DNA from: CAZSSM01 sp964609385
GTDB lineage: Bacteria; Planctomycetota; Planctomycetia; Isosphaerales; Isosphaeraceae
Direction of reading: 5' to 3'
Assembly: GCA_964609385.1 (NCBI GenBank)
Contig: CAZSSM010000036.1
Coordinates: 3,032-67,031, forward strand
Length of the DNA stretch: 64,000 bases
A program made the translations under genes and the position numbers. Of this stretch, positions 43,214 to 52,182 are shown piece by piece (position 1 is the stretch's first letter; each line of letters starts with the position of its first letter). The notes under the pieces are model-generated. The model did no database searches and was not told where the DNA came from. It saw only the letters and a program-made list of their open reading frames with translations.

Positions 43214-46200
43214 TGGATTTCGGCGACGTTGCAGCCGAACGATTGGAGCAATACTGGAGGAGTCGCGATGCCTCGTCCCCTGAGGCTCTCCCTCGGCTGA
43301 CTTCCTTCCTTCCGTTCGATGCTCATCATTTATCGGCTCAGACGCTTCGCGGTCCGATTGAACTGCTCGCGTGCATTGACCTCGAGAATCGCTGGAAGCA
43401 CGCGGAGTTGGTGCCGTTGACCGATCCAATCGGACCCTGTCCCCGCGCAAACTCCTACACCGTCCAATATCCCGAACTGGGTCAAGCTTCGCAACCGCCT
43501 CTGAGCCTGATCGTCGCCGAATATCAAGCTCGACGCGTCTGGACCAACCAGGAGGAGTCCATTCGCGGAGAATTCGTACTCCGTTATCCAACCCTCATCG
43601 CTTCACTGCAGCCCAGGTTCGACGCAATCGATCTTGAGATGGGCCGCAACGACATGCGGGATTCCAATTCAGGCGGTCGGCTCGATCGCTTCGGAGATTA
43701 CAGGAACCTCGTGGAGATCGGACGAGGTGGTATGGGTATTGTCTATCGCGCTCAACAAGTGGGGCTCGACCGAACCGTGGCCCTGAAGATGATCCTCCCC
43801 GGCACGATGGCTTCGGATAATCAGCTCCAAAGGCTTCGCCATGAGGCCGAGGTGTTGGCCACATTAAAGAACCCCGGTATTGTGCCGTTGTACGAGATAG
43901 GCCGGAACGGCGACTGCCTCTACTTCACCATGGCGTACATTCGGGGTGTTGACCTGGAACGACGGGTCAAGGATGAGGGCCCGATATCTCCGAGGCAGGC
44001 TGCAGAGGTGATACGTCAGGTCTCCGAAACGATCTGGTATGCTCATCGCATGAAAGTGATTCACCGTGACCTCAAGCCGTCGAACATTGTGTTGGACGCA
44101 GACGAAGGGGATCGTCCGAAAGTCCTCGACTTCGGACTCTCCAAGCGACTCGATCGTGACGATAATCCAACGTCGGCTGAGGGCCAAATACTCGGCACCC
44201 TTTGTTTTAGCGCACCGGAGGTCATCCTTGGACGGTCGGACAAGGCAGGTTTGGACGAAATGCTTTCCGTGGACATCTACTCGCTCGGAGCCGTGCTCTA
44301 TTATATGACCACAGGTAATCCACCCTTCCGAGCCACCTCTCCTGAGGAGACGATCCGGTTGATCACCGAGAGCGAGTGCTTGTCGCCTCGGTTGCTCAAC
44401 CCCGAGATCGATCGAGACCTAAATACGATTTGCCTGAAGTGTCTCCGGAAAAGTCCACGTGAACGCTATCGGAGCGCTTGGGAGCTCGCGAGAGATCTCG
44501 AACGCTACCTAGCAGGGAAACCCATTTGGGCCCGACCTGTCGCAAGGTGGGAGCGAGTCCTGAAGTGGGTTCGGAGGAAACCTTCGACATCAGCCGTGTT
44601 GCTGCTGTCGTCGATCCTCGTCACCAGTCCCATGATCTACCTCACGAGGGAAAGGGAAGCTAGAGCTAAAGAGCTTGTTGACCGCGTATTGGTCGCCGAG
44701 TTTCGTGAACTCCCTGGATTGATTGACTCACTCACCTCTTATGGCACCCTCGTTGAGCCGACGCTTAAGAGCCACTTATCTTCGACCAACCCTAATGTCC
44801 GGTTCAGAGCCGCGCTCTGTCTCGCATCGGGTGATCTTGGACTGAGTGATTATCTATATGAGAAGTTGCTCGACGCTGAACCGGACCAGTTCAACGTCAT
44901 CCTCGAGATCATCAAGCGGCATGACCGGCAACTGGTTCCTCGTCTTTGGGGTGAGCTTTCGGCGGCGGAATGTTCGGGACCGCGTCAGATCCGGTCAGCA
45001 TGTGCCCTTGCTGCTCTCGATGCAGCGTCGGTTGACTGGTCACGTCATGCTATCAGTGTTGTGCGAGCTCTGTTCGGCGAGGATGGCTTCCGACGCCCAC
45101 GATGGACGGTGCGCCTGACACCAGTTCGCGAGGCGCTATACCATGTCCTCGATCAGTATTATGAAGAACCGGAGACACCAGACGATGGGGTCCTCGCAGC
45201 TGAAGTATTCTCGCTCTTACTCGACGCGAAGTCTGAGTCCGACGCCGAGAAGCTGGTCTCCCTCATCGTTCGTGCCAATCAGGATCAGTTCGATATTCTT
45301 ATGAAAACAGAACATGAAGAAATTTTACCATGTCTTCGTAATGCCCTTAAAGAATGTGAGAAAATGCACAGAAGGGTCGACACGAAGAAATATGCTGAAC
45401 AGTCGCTTCGTCTGCTGACTTCGTTGGCCCGACTGGGAGACAACCAACCTCTGTGGCGATGGCTCGAACAAGAACCGGATCCCCTTTCAAGGTCATATTT
45501 GATCGAGCGAGTGGCCTCTTCGAAGATCGATCCCCGATCGATTGCTCTTCAGCTCAATCATGCAGGTGAGCATAGTCTTCGAGACCTCATCTTGATGCTA
45601 GGTCAATACTCGGACGAAGCATTGGCCCCCGACCTTCGACATGAGATTTCCTCTGATCTCATTCTCATCCACCGTTCAGCTTCAAGCAGCGGCGTCCACC
45701 ATGCTGCCGAATGGCTGCTGCGTCGTTGGGGAATGAATGCAGAGGTCGATGCGTCCCGGGAGTTGATCAGACGAAATTTACTACACAGTACAACATGGTA
45801 TATTAGCTCATCTGGATTAGATATGATCGTTCTGGCGCCTGGAACCAGAGGCCGAATCGTTGCCATTAGCACCTACGAGATTACACAACAAATTTATCTA
45901 GAATTCCTTAAAAACAGCAAGACAAACATTAATTTTGAGAGTAATTATACTGGTGGCGATCCCATGCGACCCGCGGATCACGTCTCATACTACGACGCAG
46001 TCCGTTTCTGCCGATGGCTTAGCGAACGAGAAGGGATCGAGTCCTCGGAATGGTGTTATCCGGATTGCTCTCGTGAGCTAGACTTCGAACACGACCTCGG
46101 TTCATTACATGGTCGCCATTTCCCGAATTTCCTCGATCTGACCGGATACCGTCTGCCGACTATCGGGGAGTGGCGTGCAGCCTGCAGGGCGGGGACACCT

Positions 46201-46524
46201 GGAGAGCTTTTCTTTGGAGATGACCCAGACCTACTCCGTTACTATGCCTGGCACATGGAAAACGCTCAGCAGCGGTCACATCGAGTCGGAATGCTTAAGC
46301 CAAATCCATTGGGATTTTTCGATATTTTTGGGAACGTCGCGGAGTGGTGTGTTGATGAAAATAGTGATAATTTCATTCAAAATCATATTATTGGAGGGTA
46401 CTTTGGATACTCAAGTGTTGATACGAAAATAAACAAGACTTTCAATCTGATGTCAAAAAATGCTCTCGAACTCAGCGGTTTTCGCATTGCCCGGACCCTC
46501 GTGCCTTCGGAGGAACGACCATGA
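43213..46524 (+). CDS. Ser/Thr protein kinase with transmembrane helix, HEAT-like middle and degenerate FGE/SUMF1 fold
   Basis: 1103 residues. Residues 160-440 form a Hanks-type kinase with an intact set: glycine loop GRGGMG (170-175), Lys192 in VALK, HRDLKPSN (284-291), DFG (306-308), APE (334-336). About residues 455-475 (TSAVLLLSSILVTSPMIYL) span the membrane, so the kinase should be cytosolic and the rest periplasmic. A long helical part follows (about 480-850). The last 240 residues match the FGE-sulfatase/SUMF1 fold (YEITQQIYLEFL, RLPTIGEWRAACRAG, LGFFDIFGNVAEWC, LSGFRIARTL) but lack the usual GGSW...C..A.R segment, so the fold is probably a binding head, not an oxidase. Start ATG overlaps the sigma stop; stop overlaps the next gene. 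Confidence 0.88.
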   Translation: MDFGDVAAERLEQYWRSRDASSPEALPRLTSFLPFDAHHLSAQTLRGPIELLACIDLENRWKHAELVPLTDPIGPCPRANSYTVQYPELGQASQPPLSLIVAEYQARRVWTNQEESIRGEFVLRYPTLIASLQPRFDAIDLEMGRNDMRDSNSGGRLDRFGDYRNLVEIGRGGMGIVYRAQQVGLDRTVALKMILPGTMASDNQLQRLRHEAEVLATLKNPGIVPLYEIGRNGDCLYFTMAYIRGVDLERRVKDEGPISPRQAAEVIRQVSETIWYAHRMKVIHRDLKPSNIVLDADEGDRPKVLDFGLSKRLDRDDNPTSAEGQILGTLCFSAPEVILGRSDKAGLDEMLSVDIYSLGAVLYYMTTGNPPFRATSPEETIRLITESECLSPRLLNPEIDRDLNTICLKCLRKSPRERYRSAWELARDLERYLAGKPIWARPVARWERVLKWVRRKPSTSAVLLLSSILVTSPMIYLTREREARAKELVDRVLVAEFRELPGLIDSLTSYGTLVEPTLKSHLSSTNPNVRFRAALCLASGDLGLSDYLYEKLLDAEPDQFNVILEIIKRHDRQLVPRLWGELSAAECSGPRQIRSACALAALDAASVDWSRHAISVVRALFGEDGFRRPRWTVRLTPVREALYHVLDQYYEEPETPDDGVLAAEVFSLLLDAKSESDAEKLVSLIVRANQDQFDILMKTEHEEILPCLRNALKECEKMHRRVDTKKYAEQSLRLLTSLARLGDNQPLWRWLEQEPDPLSRSYLIERVASSKIDPRSIALQLNHAGEHSLRDLILMLGQYSDEALAPDLRHEISSDLILIHRSASSSGVHHAAEWLLRRWGMNAEVDASRELIRRNLLHSTTWYISSSGLDMIVLAPGTRGRIVAISTYEITQQIYLEFLKNSKTNINFESNYTGGDPMRPADHVSYYDAVRFCRWLSEREGIESSEWCYPDCSRELDFEHDLGSLHGRHFPNFLDLTGYRLPTIGEWRAACRAGTPGELFFGDDPDLLRYYAWHMENAQQRSHRVGMLKPNPLGFFDIFGNVAEWCVDENSDNFIQNHIIGGYFGYSSVDTKINKTFNLMSKNALELSGFRIARTLVPSEERP

Positions 46525-46901
46525 GCTGTGGGACTTGTACCTTCACGAAGTACGGGAGCCATTGGCTCCTTACTGCTGACAACTGCACTGGCCAGTGCGA
46601 CTGCACTGCCGGACGAAACCCGAGGCTTGTCGAGATTTTCGATCGAGTCACCGATCAAGATCAACTGCAATTACTTGAAGGAATGCAAGTAGAACACCTG
46701 TGTGGAATTGTGACTGATAGTGTTCGATTCAGCCCCCAGGATTGGGAACAATATCGAGTGAAGCGGGTTGTTCACCAAGCCGACAATGCGATCTCGCAGC
46801 TAACCCCTGATGAGGCGAAGGTGATGGGGCTAGGTCGATCAACGCTGGTCTTCGATGGGACAAAATTCGTGCTCAATCCAAAAAACCAAACCAAGAATTG
46901 A
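46521..46901 (+). CDS. Small Cys-rich protein of the sigma-kinase cassette
   Basis: 126 residues. The start overlaps the kinase stop in ATGA, so it is translationally coupled. The N-terminus holds five cysteines in CGTCTFTKYGSHWLL, NCTGQCDC, a C-x2-C...C-x3-C-x-C pattern that could bind zinc or form disulfides, and there is a sixth Cys in LCGIV. The rest (LVEIFDRVTDQDQLQLLEGMQVEHLC, SPQDWEQYRVKRVVHQADN) is mixed alpha/beta and unknown. A run of six A near 46880 precedes the stop, and a second frame continues with coding-like sequence. No signal peptide. A likely substrate, sensor partner or effector of the kinase. Confidence 0.65.
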   Translation: MSCGTCTFTKYGSHWLLTADNCTGQCDCTAGRNPRLVEIFDRVTDQDQLQLLEGMQVEHLCGIVTDSVRFSPQDWEQYRVKRVVHQADNAISQLTPDEAKVMGLGRSTLVFDGTKFVLNPKNQTKN

Positions 46902-47376
46902 TGTAAACGAAGTTTTTAGAACCCATGTGTTAAGAAATCAGGAAAGTTTAGAATATAACATAAAATTGAATTCAGGAGACGATTTTACTATAAAAGACTG
47001 GATTGAGGAATGGATTGCCAGTATCAAGGTTCCGGTTTGAATTTTATTGGCTTGGGTAAGACGTGCTCTATGTGTACGTGGTTGGAGATGCTTTCGAACC
47101 CGACGAAGCCGCCGGGCCTGACGGACAATGAGTGCAATGGAATTGTCGAGATTGACCATTGTTCTAGCGCACTGTCACAGTTAGGAATTGGGGTTGGGTC
47201 ACCGGACTCGAACAGTCGTATCGAGGTATTTCCGAACACCCACTTCATTTAAGAGGAGCTGTGACAGACCTCTAGGCTGTCCAATCGCCTAGAACTCTGC
47301 TTAAGTCGGAGCCGACCCACTTGCGGATGGAACCGTTGGTCAAACTCTGCGCGTGGCGCACCCCTGCGTCTCAGCC
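46902..47376. other. AT-rich intergenic region with possible small reading frames
   Basis: After the Cys-rich gene the +1 frame reads on without a stop to 47040 (IDVNEVFRTHVLRNQESLEY, then LNSGDDFTIKDWIEEW), coding-like in amino-acid texture though it lacks a good start. A further frame from ATG 47010 to 47252 contains CSMCTW and DNECNGIVEIDHC, again Cys-bearing. Either could be short genes or remnants of a longer third cassette protein. Nothing is certain. Confidence 0.3.
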
Positions 47377-48360
47377 CTATAGATCAACGAAGGGTTTCTT
47401 GCTGTTGAATCGGCGGCCGTAACCCTTTCGGCTGGGGGATCCCTGGCGGCTCCCTTGGCGTTTGCTGTCGGGGAGGCCTCCGCGACGCCCGTCGCGGGGA
47501 TCCTTGCGATCGCTGGCGCCCGTTGCGGCCGTGCGCGGAGACAGGGCTCCGAGTTCCCGGAGGGCCTCGATGACGATCCGTCCGAGATCGTCGACCGCCT
47601 GGCGTCGACGACTGTTCGGCTTCAACGCGTGATGCACGTAGACCGCATGGAGGATCCGCTTCAGAATTTTCGCTCTCAAGGCGGGACCGTTTCGCTGTGT
47701 TGAGCTCGTTTGATGATACTGCTCGAGTAGCTGGTCGATCCGTCCGACCTGGGTCCCTCGATTGCCTCGCAGGGTGCTGGTCTGAGTCCGCCAGTTTTCG
47801 AGGGTCGGGATGCTTCGGAGCCCGGTGCGCGCGTATGTCCCGTCATCCAGGCCCCTCAGGCTGGTCCGACGGTTCGCGATCGCGGTTTCCGCCGAGGTCA
47901 CCCCATTGACGATCTGCCTGATGAAGCTCCGCAACTGATAGGCGTCGTGCCACATCCGACTGAAGGGTGGTTCGGCATAGACGCCGCCCCCGCCTTCGAT
48001 CAGGGAGTGGATCGAGACGCCGTCGCAGTTATGCCGACGGCTTAGGAGCGAGTAATGTCGGGGGCCTAAATCTCCATTCAACCGTCCGTTGAACCAGGTG
48101 ACCATGGCATCGCCATCAAGTCCGCACGATTCCGGGTCGTCCGAGTTCCTCAGCGGCGCGTGGAAGGTCTGGGACGGCGTGGTGCCGTAGGTCCTTTGGT
48201 CATCACCCAACGCGGGCGAGCAGCCAAAACCCTGTTCCCCATTCCACGTGATGTAGGCCGCGCGGTGACGACCAGTCGATGCCGGCACCTCGACCGACCC
48301 GTGACCTCCCCCCAGCAAACCGCTGTATCGAAACCACCAGATGCGGACAGTCACCGGCAT
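47377..48360 (-). CDS. Putative permuted papain-fold (NlpC/P60-like) protein
   Basis: 327 residues from ATG 48360 (GAGGG upstream). The N-terminal WWFRYSGLLGGGHGSVEV (His20) with AAYITWNGEQGFG and, 90 residues later, YSLLSRRHNCDGVSIHSLIEGGG (Cys112) resemble the order His-first, Cys-second found in circularly permuted papain-like proteins such as DUF4105 and LRAT-type proteins: a strand with GHxS, then NC-x-x-x-V-x-x-x-L-x-x-GG. Such folds include peptidases, amidases and acyltransferases. The second half (residues 150-327) is helical and basic, ending SRKGYGRRFNSKKP. No signal peptide is evident. It might be an effector-like hydrolase; this is an inference from two short motifs. Confidence 0.45.
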   Translation of the reverse strand: MPVTVRIWWFRYSGLLGGGHGSVEVPASTGRHRAAYITWNGEQGFGCSPALGDDQRTYGTTPSQTFHAPLRNSDDPESCGLDGDAMVTWFNGRLNGDLGPRHYSLLSRRHNCDGVSIHSLIEGGGGVYAEPPFSRMWHDAYQLRSFIRQIVNGVTSAETAIANRRTSLRGLDDGTYARTGLRSIPTLENWRTQTSTLRGNRGTQVGRIDQLLEQYHQTSSTQRNGPALRAKILKRILHAVYVHHALKPNSRRRQAVDDLGRIVIEALRELGALSPRTAATGASDRKDPRDGRRGGLPDSKRQGSRQGSPSRKGYGRRFNSKKPFVDL

Positions 48361-48484
48361 GGGATGGATCCCTCGTGATCTTGGGCTGAACGAACCGGGA
48401 GGATGTCTCTCCGGCTTCGAGATGAGTTGCTCGGAGGACGAGAGCATCATCCCGTTCTCCGAGTGGAAGGCGGAAAAACGGATT

Positions 48485-50008
48485 TCAATCGGTCGTCCGA
48501 GCGTCCCCGATTCCGGGAGGCAGCAGGTAGCCCCGCTCGACGAACCGGCGGACGACGGGCAAGACATCGGGGACCAGGACCTCCATCGGACATCGGAGGG
48601 CATCGGCGAGATCGCCGAGCACGTCTCCCAGGGTGCGGTCGCCTCGGCAGTCGCCAAGGAGGTGGAAGATGGCCTCGTTGATCTCACCGGGGAAGGCCAG
48701 CCCGCGGTCGAGACGGCACGACGCATCGGTGACCGTCCAACCGGAGGAGGTCGGGCGGAGGCGATGCTCGACGCAAGCGTCCTCGGCGAGGCGGAGGTGC
48801 AGGTCGAGCAGGTCGTGGTCGTCGGAGAGCGACTCGAGAAACGTGCTGAGCTGGAGGCCGAGCAAGATCGACTCGCCGGCGTGTTCGTCCGAGGCGAGGC
48901 CCTCGTCGATCCGGAGGAAGTGGCGGTCGGTCGACCGCTTGCGGAGCACGAGGACGCCGGTGGTGACCGACTCGATCCCCTCGGTCTCGAAGTAGGCCAT
49001 CCAGTCGTCGAAGCGACGGACCAAGACATCGGGCTCCATAGGATCCCCGTCGTTGAGCCACTTGATCACATAAGACTCGGCCGGGAGAACGTGCGAGGTG
49101 AGCACCCAGGCGTCACAACCATTGCCGTCGAGCCAGGAGTCGAGCCGTTCGTGCCAGCCCTGACCGCGGACGTTGGCGAAATGGCCGATCATCTGGAGCA
49201 GTCCGCCCTCGTTGAGCAGGCCCGGAGCCTCCCGGACGATCCGCTCGCAGAGGCCGTCGGCGCGTTGGCCGCCGTCGCGGTAGAGGTGATCGCGATCCGG
49301 CGAGATCACGAAGGGCGGGTTGGAGAGGATCAGGTCGAAGCGTCGGTCGCGGACCGGATCGAGCAGGTCGCCTTCGAGGGCCTCGAAGGCCTCGACGCCG
49401 TTGAGGACCGCGTTGAAGCGGGCCATGTTGACCGCGCGGGGATTCTGATCGCAGGCGACGACACCTTGACTGTGCCGGGCCGCCTGGAGGGCGTGGAAGC
49501 CGCCACCGCAACCGAGATCGAGGGTCATCGCCGAAGGGGGGGACACCCGAACCCCGTGGAGCATCAGGGTGCTGCCGCTCAATCCCATGACGTGATCCGT
49601 CGGCGTCAGTCCGGAGAGCCACGGGGAATCGTGGGCGAAAACCGTCTCGGAGAAGCTCGTGAGCGAGAGCCGGGCACGGACGCCCTTGCCCTCGCCTTCG
49701 CCCTCCTGCTCGATCAGGCCGAGGGCGGCCCAATCGGCCGGATCGGCCGGGGCGATCGCCTCGGCGAGTCGCGATGGGTCGACGGTCCCGCCGAGTTGGA
49801 AGAGGCGGATGAGGACGGCCAGCGGGTCGGTCGAATCGGTGCGCCGGAGCAGTCGAGGCCGCTCCTCGGGGCTGAAGCTGGGGGACGACCCGTCGCCTGC
49901 GTCGATGCGTTGTCCAACGAACCCGAGTCGGTCGAGGTCCGCGCGGAATCGGCGGATGCGATCGGGGTCGTCCAGCCGAAGCGGGGCCGGACCGAGTGGC
50001 GAAGACAT
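48485..50008 (-). CDS. MTS-type methyltransferase (HemK/RlmG-like)
   Basis: 507 residues from ATG 50008 (GGGAG upstream). The central part is a class I methyltransferase: AMTLDLGCGGGFHALQAAR (motif I), VACDQNPRAVNMARFNA, and NPPF in DLILSNPPFVISPD, the signature of enzymes methylating an amide or exocyclic amine (N5-glutamine or guanine-N2/adenine-N6). An N-terminal domain of about 160 residues and a C-terminal helical domain of about 200 residues extend the core, as in rRNA or protein methyltransferases with substrate-recognition arms. The exact substrate is unknown. The length is larger than HemK (about 280 residues). Confidence 0.75.
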   Translation of the reverse strand: MSSPLGPAPLRLDDPDRIRRFRADLDRLGFVGQRIDAGDGSSPSFSPEERPRLLRRTDSTDPLAVLIRLFQLGGTVDPSRLAEAIAPADPADWAALGLIEQEGEGEGKGVRARLSLTSFSETVFAHDSPWLSGLTPTDHVMGLSGSTLMLHGVRVSPPSAMTLDLGCGGGFHALQAARHSQGVVACDQNPRAVNMARFNAVLNGVEAFEALEGDLLDPVRDRRFDLILSNPPFVISPDRDHLYRDGGQRADGLCERIVREAPGLLNEGGLLQMIGHFANVRGQGWHERLDSWLDGNGCDAWVLTSHVLPAESYVIKWLNDGDPMEPDVLVRRFDDWMAYFETEGIESVTTGVLVLRKRSTDRHFLRIDEGLASDEHAGESILLGLQLSTFLESLSDDHDLLDLHLRLAEDACVEHRLRPTSSGWTVTDASCRLDRGLAFPGEINEAIFHLLGDCRGDRTLGDVLGDLADALRCPMEVLVPDVLPVVRRFVERGYLLPPGIGDARTTD

Positions 50009-50129
50009 CCTGCGTGGCTCCCAAAGCAGTGGGACGGTTTTGCCCTCACCTCCACGCCGAGGCGTCGTTGGCGTATACAATGAGGTGAGCTGTTTGACTG
50101 AGGTAGATAATAGGATTTGCCAGAATTTG

Positions 50130-50531
50130 TTACTCTAATTCATTATTTGGTTTTCTCTTGGTATCGCTGATCGCGTCTTTCAGGTTGGTCATCAAACTTT
50201 GATGGTTCGGGTACGAGGTGCCCGCTTCATGCTTGAGCTGAGAGAAGGTCTTCAGGTTCTTCGAATCCTTCGGCTTGCAGATTACAGTACCCTTGGCGTC
50301 GGAGCTGCTGGCTTTGAGCTTGACCGTAGTCACCTTGGTGCCCCCGGCCTTGAAATGGACATGGTACTCCCCGAGTTGTCCCCGGATCGTGAACTTGGTG
50401 TTGTACCCTCCATATCCATCATTGTCCTGGATCCTTCCGGCGTAATACAACGTGTTGTTGGCTCCTTTCGTGACGCTTGTATCGCTGTCGTTTGGACACC
50501 AAATGTAAGTGTATGAGGAGCCTGTAGACAT
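50130..50531 (-). CDS. Small hypothetical protein
   Basis: 133 residues, starting at ATG 50531 with GGAG nine bases upstream; a longer version from 50705 with an upstream AGGG is possible and would add a weak hydrophobic leader. The sequence (SSYTYIWCPNDSDTSVTKG, NNTLYYAGRIQDNDGYGGY, TKFTIRGQLGEYHVHFKAGG) is rich in Tyr, Thr, Asn and Lys and predicted beta, followed by a helical, basic end (DLKDAISDTKRKPN). It is more AT-rich than its neighbours. No family is recognised. Confidence 0.55.
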   Translation of the reverse strand: MSTGSSYTYIWCPNDSDTSVTKGANNTLYYAGRIQDNDGYGGYNTKFTIRGQLGEYHVHFKAGGTKVTTVKLKASSSDAKGTVICKPKDSKNLKTFSQLKHEAGTSYPNHQSLMTNLKDAISDTKRKPNNELE

Positions 50532-50892
50532 ATTGGAGATCTCCAGAGAGTCGGGGAACGGAGAGGCCGTTCGATGGTCCGATTGTTCGGAGAGTCTCGG
50601 CGACCCTCCATGCTTGGAATGGTCAAGGGCGCCCTCGCTCCGCCAAGCCTGGCGAAAAAAGCACGCCACGCTGCAAAAAACGCGGACCAGCAGGCCGGTC
50701 TTCATGGACGATCCCTGATGTGATCCGGCCGATGGAGAGAGCACCATCGCATCGCGCGACCGGAAGGCACCCAAATAAATGCGCCGGACGAATCGGCACT
50801 ATTTGTTAGATAATTGTTTTAATATGATCATTGAAGTGGTGTTTGATGCAGGTAGTTTCCTGATGGAGCGGAATTTCCACCACGGGTGTTCT
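50532..50892. other. Intergenic region
   Basis: About 360 bases between two minus-strand genes. A coding-like extension of the small protein upstream to 50705 is possible. The part from 50770 to 50870 is AT-richer. No other gene was recognised. Confidence 0.35.
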
Positions 50893-51972
50893 TCAGGTCC
50901 GAGACGCGGATGGTTCGGAACTTGGTTGGGCGTCGGCCTTCGTGTCGTCGCGCTGTTCCGGGGCATCGGCGCGGTCGTCGATCTTGGGACGATCGGGGTC
51001 ATCGTGATGCACCCAGTATCCGTTCTGGGAGCTGAGGGCTTTTTTGAGCCAGAGCGGGGCGTGGACCTTGTAGGTGATCCCGCCGAGCTTGAAGCCGAGC
51101 CAACGGGCGCCGATGTTGGCTATGGTCCAGGGGAGCATCCAGGGCTTGCGGCGGAGGACCTCCAGGAGCAGGGTCTTGGCGAGCTTGCCCCCGCGACCCG
51201 ACTGGCTTCCGGCGAAGGCGAAGACCTCGTCGAACTGGGTCCAGGCGTAGCCGAAATCGAAGTAGCGATGGAATTCGGTCAATGGATCGGATTCATGGGA
51301 GTGGAGGACCTCCGCCTCGGCGACGTAGGCGACCTTGTAGCCCTTGCGGACCAGGGAGGCCGAGGCGATCTGGTCCTCGGCGGTGAGGGTGGTCCGGAAC
51401 CCGCCGATGTCGTCCAGGGCCGAATTGCTCCAGGCGCAGCAGGCGTTGGAGCAGAAGTAGGTGAACGCGCCGTATTCGGGTAAGTCCTCCAGGCCCCGGA
51501 CCTGACTGGCCCCCGGGGGATAGCTGAAGCGTCGGGGGACCTGCTCGATCAAGGGGGCGTCCTCACGCGGGAGCTGGCGGGCATAGGCCATCGAGGCGCG
51601 ACCCTCGAGGATCGGCTGGGCCAGGTGATCGACCATCGAGGGGTCGACCGGATAGGCGTCCTGGCTCATCATGACGACGACGTCGGTGCCCAGGAGCTTG
51701 CGGGCGCGTTCACGGGTGGCGCCGTGATTGAACTCGGCGCGAGGGATGACCAGGGTCTCGGCGCCCAGTTCGGCGGCGATTTCGGCCGAGCGGTCGGTCG
51801 AGGAACTGTCGACGACCAGCACGCGCGGTCGGCACGGCGATTCCAAGAGCGGTGGCAGGCAGCGCGGCAGGTGCGACTCGGCATTAAGCGTGAAGACCGC
51901 CACGCCGACGCGCGTCGACGGGGCCAGCTCACCCGAGACGGGGGCGTCGGGGTGTTGGGGGGCCGTGGACAT
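50893..51972 (-). CDS. GT2-family glycosyltransferase (rhamnosyltransferase-like)
   Basis: 359 residues. The N-terminal Rossmann-like GT-A fold has VGVAVFTLNAESHLPRCLPPLLES, VLVVDSSSTDRSAEIAAELG and, in the middle, VVVMMSQDAYPVD, whose QD stands for the usual DxD metal motif, as seen in rhamnosyl- and related GT2 transferases. Later TLTAEDQIASASLVRKGYKVAYV carries the ED-x-x-x-S catalytic base region. The C-terminus has a short hydrophobic stretch (MLPWTIANIGARWLGF) that may associate with the membrane. Expected to add a sugar to an envelope polysaccharide from a nucleotide donor. Start ATG 51972 with GGAG upstream. Confidence 0.85.
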   Translation of the reverse strand: MSTAPQHPDAPVSGELAPSTRVGVAVFTLNAESHLPRCLPPLLESPCRPRVLVVDSSSTDRSAEIAAELGAETLVIPRAEFNHGATRERARKLLGTDVVVMMSQDAYPVDPSMVDHLAQPILEGRASMAYARQLPREDAPLIEQVPRRFSYPPGASQVRGLEDLPEYGAFTYFCSNACCAWSNSALDDIGGFRTTLTAEDQIASASLVRKGYKVAYVAEAEVLHSHESDPLTEFHRYFDFGYAWTQFDEVFAFAGSQSGRGGKLAKTLLLEVLRRKPWMLPWTIANIGARWLGFKLGGITYKVHAPLWLKKALSSQNGYWVHHDDPDRPKIDDRADAPEQRDDTKADAQPSSEPSASRT

Positions 51973-52182
51973 CGCGAGGCGCTCCGTCGAAGCCGAAAGG
52001 GCGGGCGGTCCGGGGACCGAGGGTGCGGGGCCGACGTCGAAAGGAGGCGAACGGGACCGGATCGATCATGGCCTCTTCGACTCTTCCCTAACATCGGCCA
52101 TCCCGACCCGGGCGCCCAGCCGATGCCCCGCGAAGATCGGATAAACCGCCCGCCCGCCTTCGACGACTTGAGAACGATCTCC

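Noticed and set aside
46140..47252. Diversity-generating retroelement with the FGE-fold kinase C-terminus as target
   Set aside because: The FGE fold and Asn-rich end recall variable target proteins, but there is no reverse transcriptase in the window and I saw no template repeat matching the kinase 3' end downstream.
48360..49029. Upstream extension of the papain-like gene
   Set aside because: The longer frame is Ser/Pro/Arg low-complexity and overlaps the methyltransferase gene; the ribosome-binding site and domain both start at 48360.
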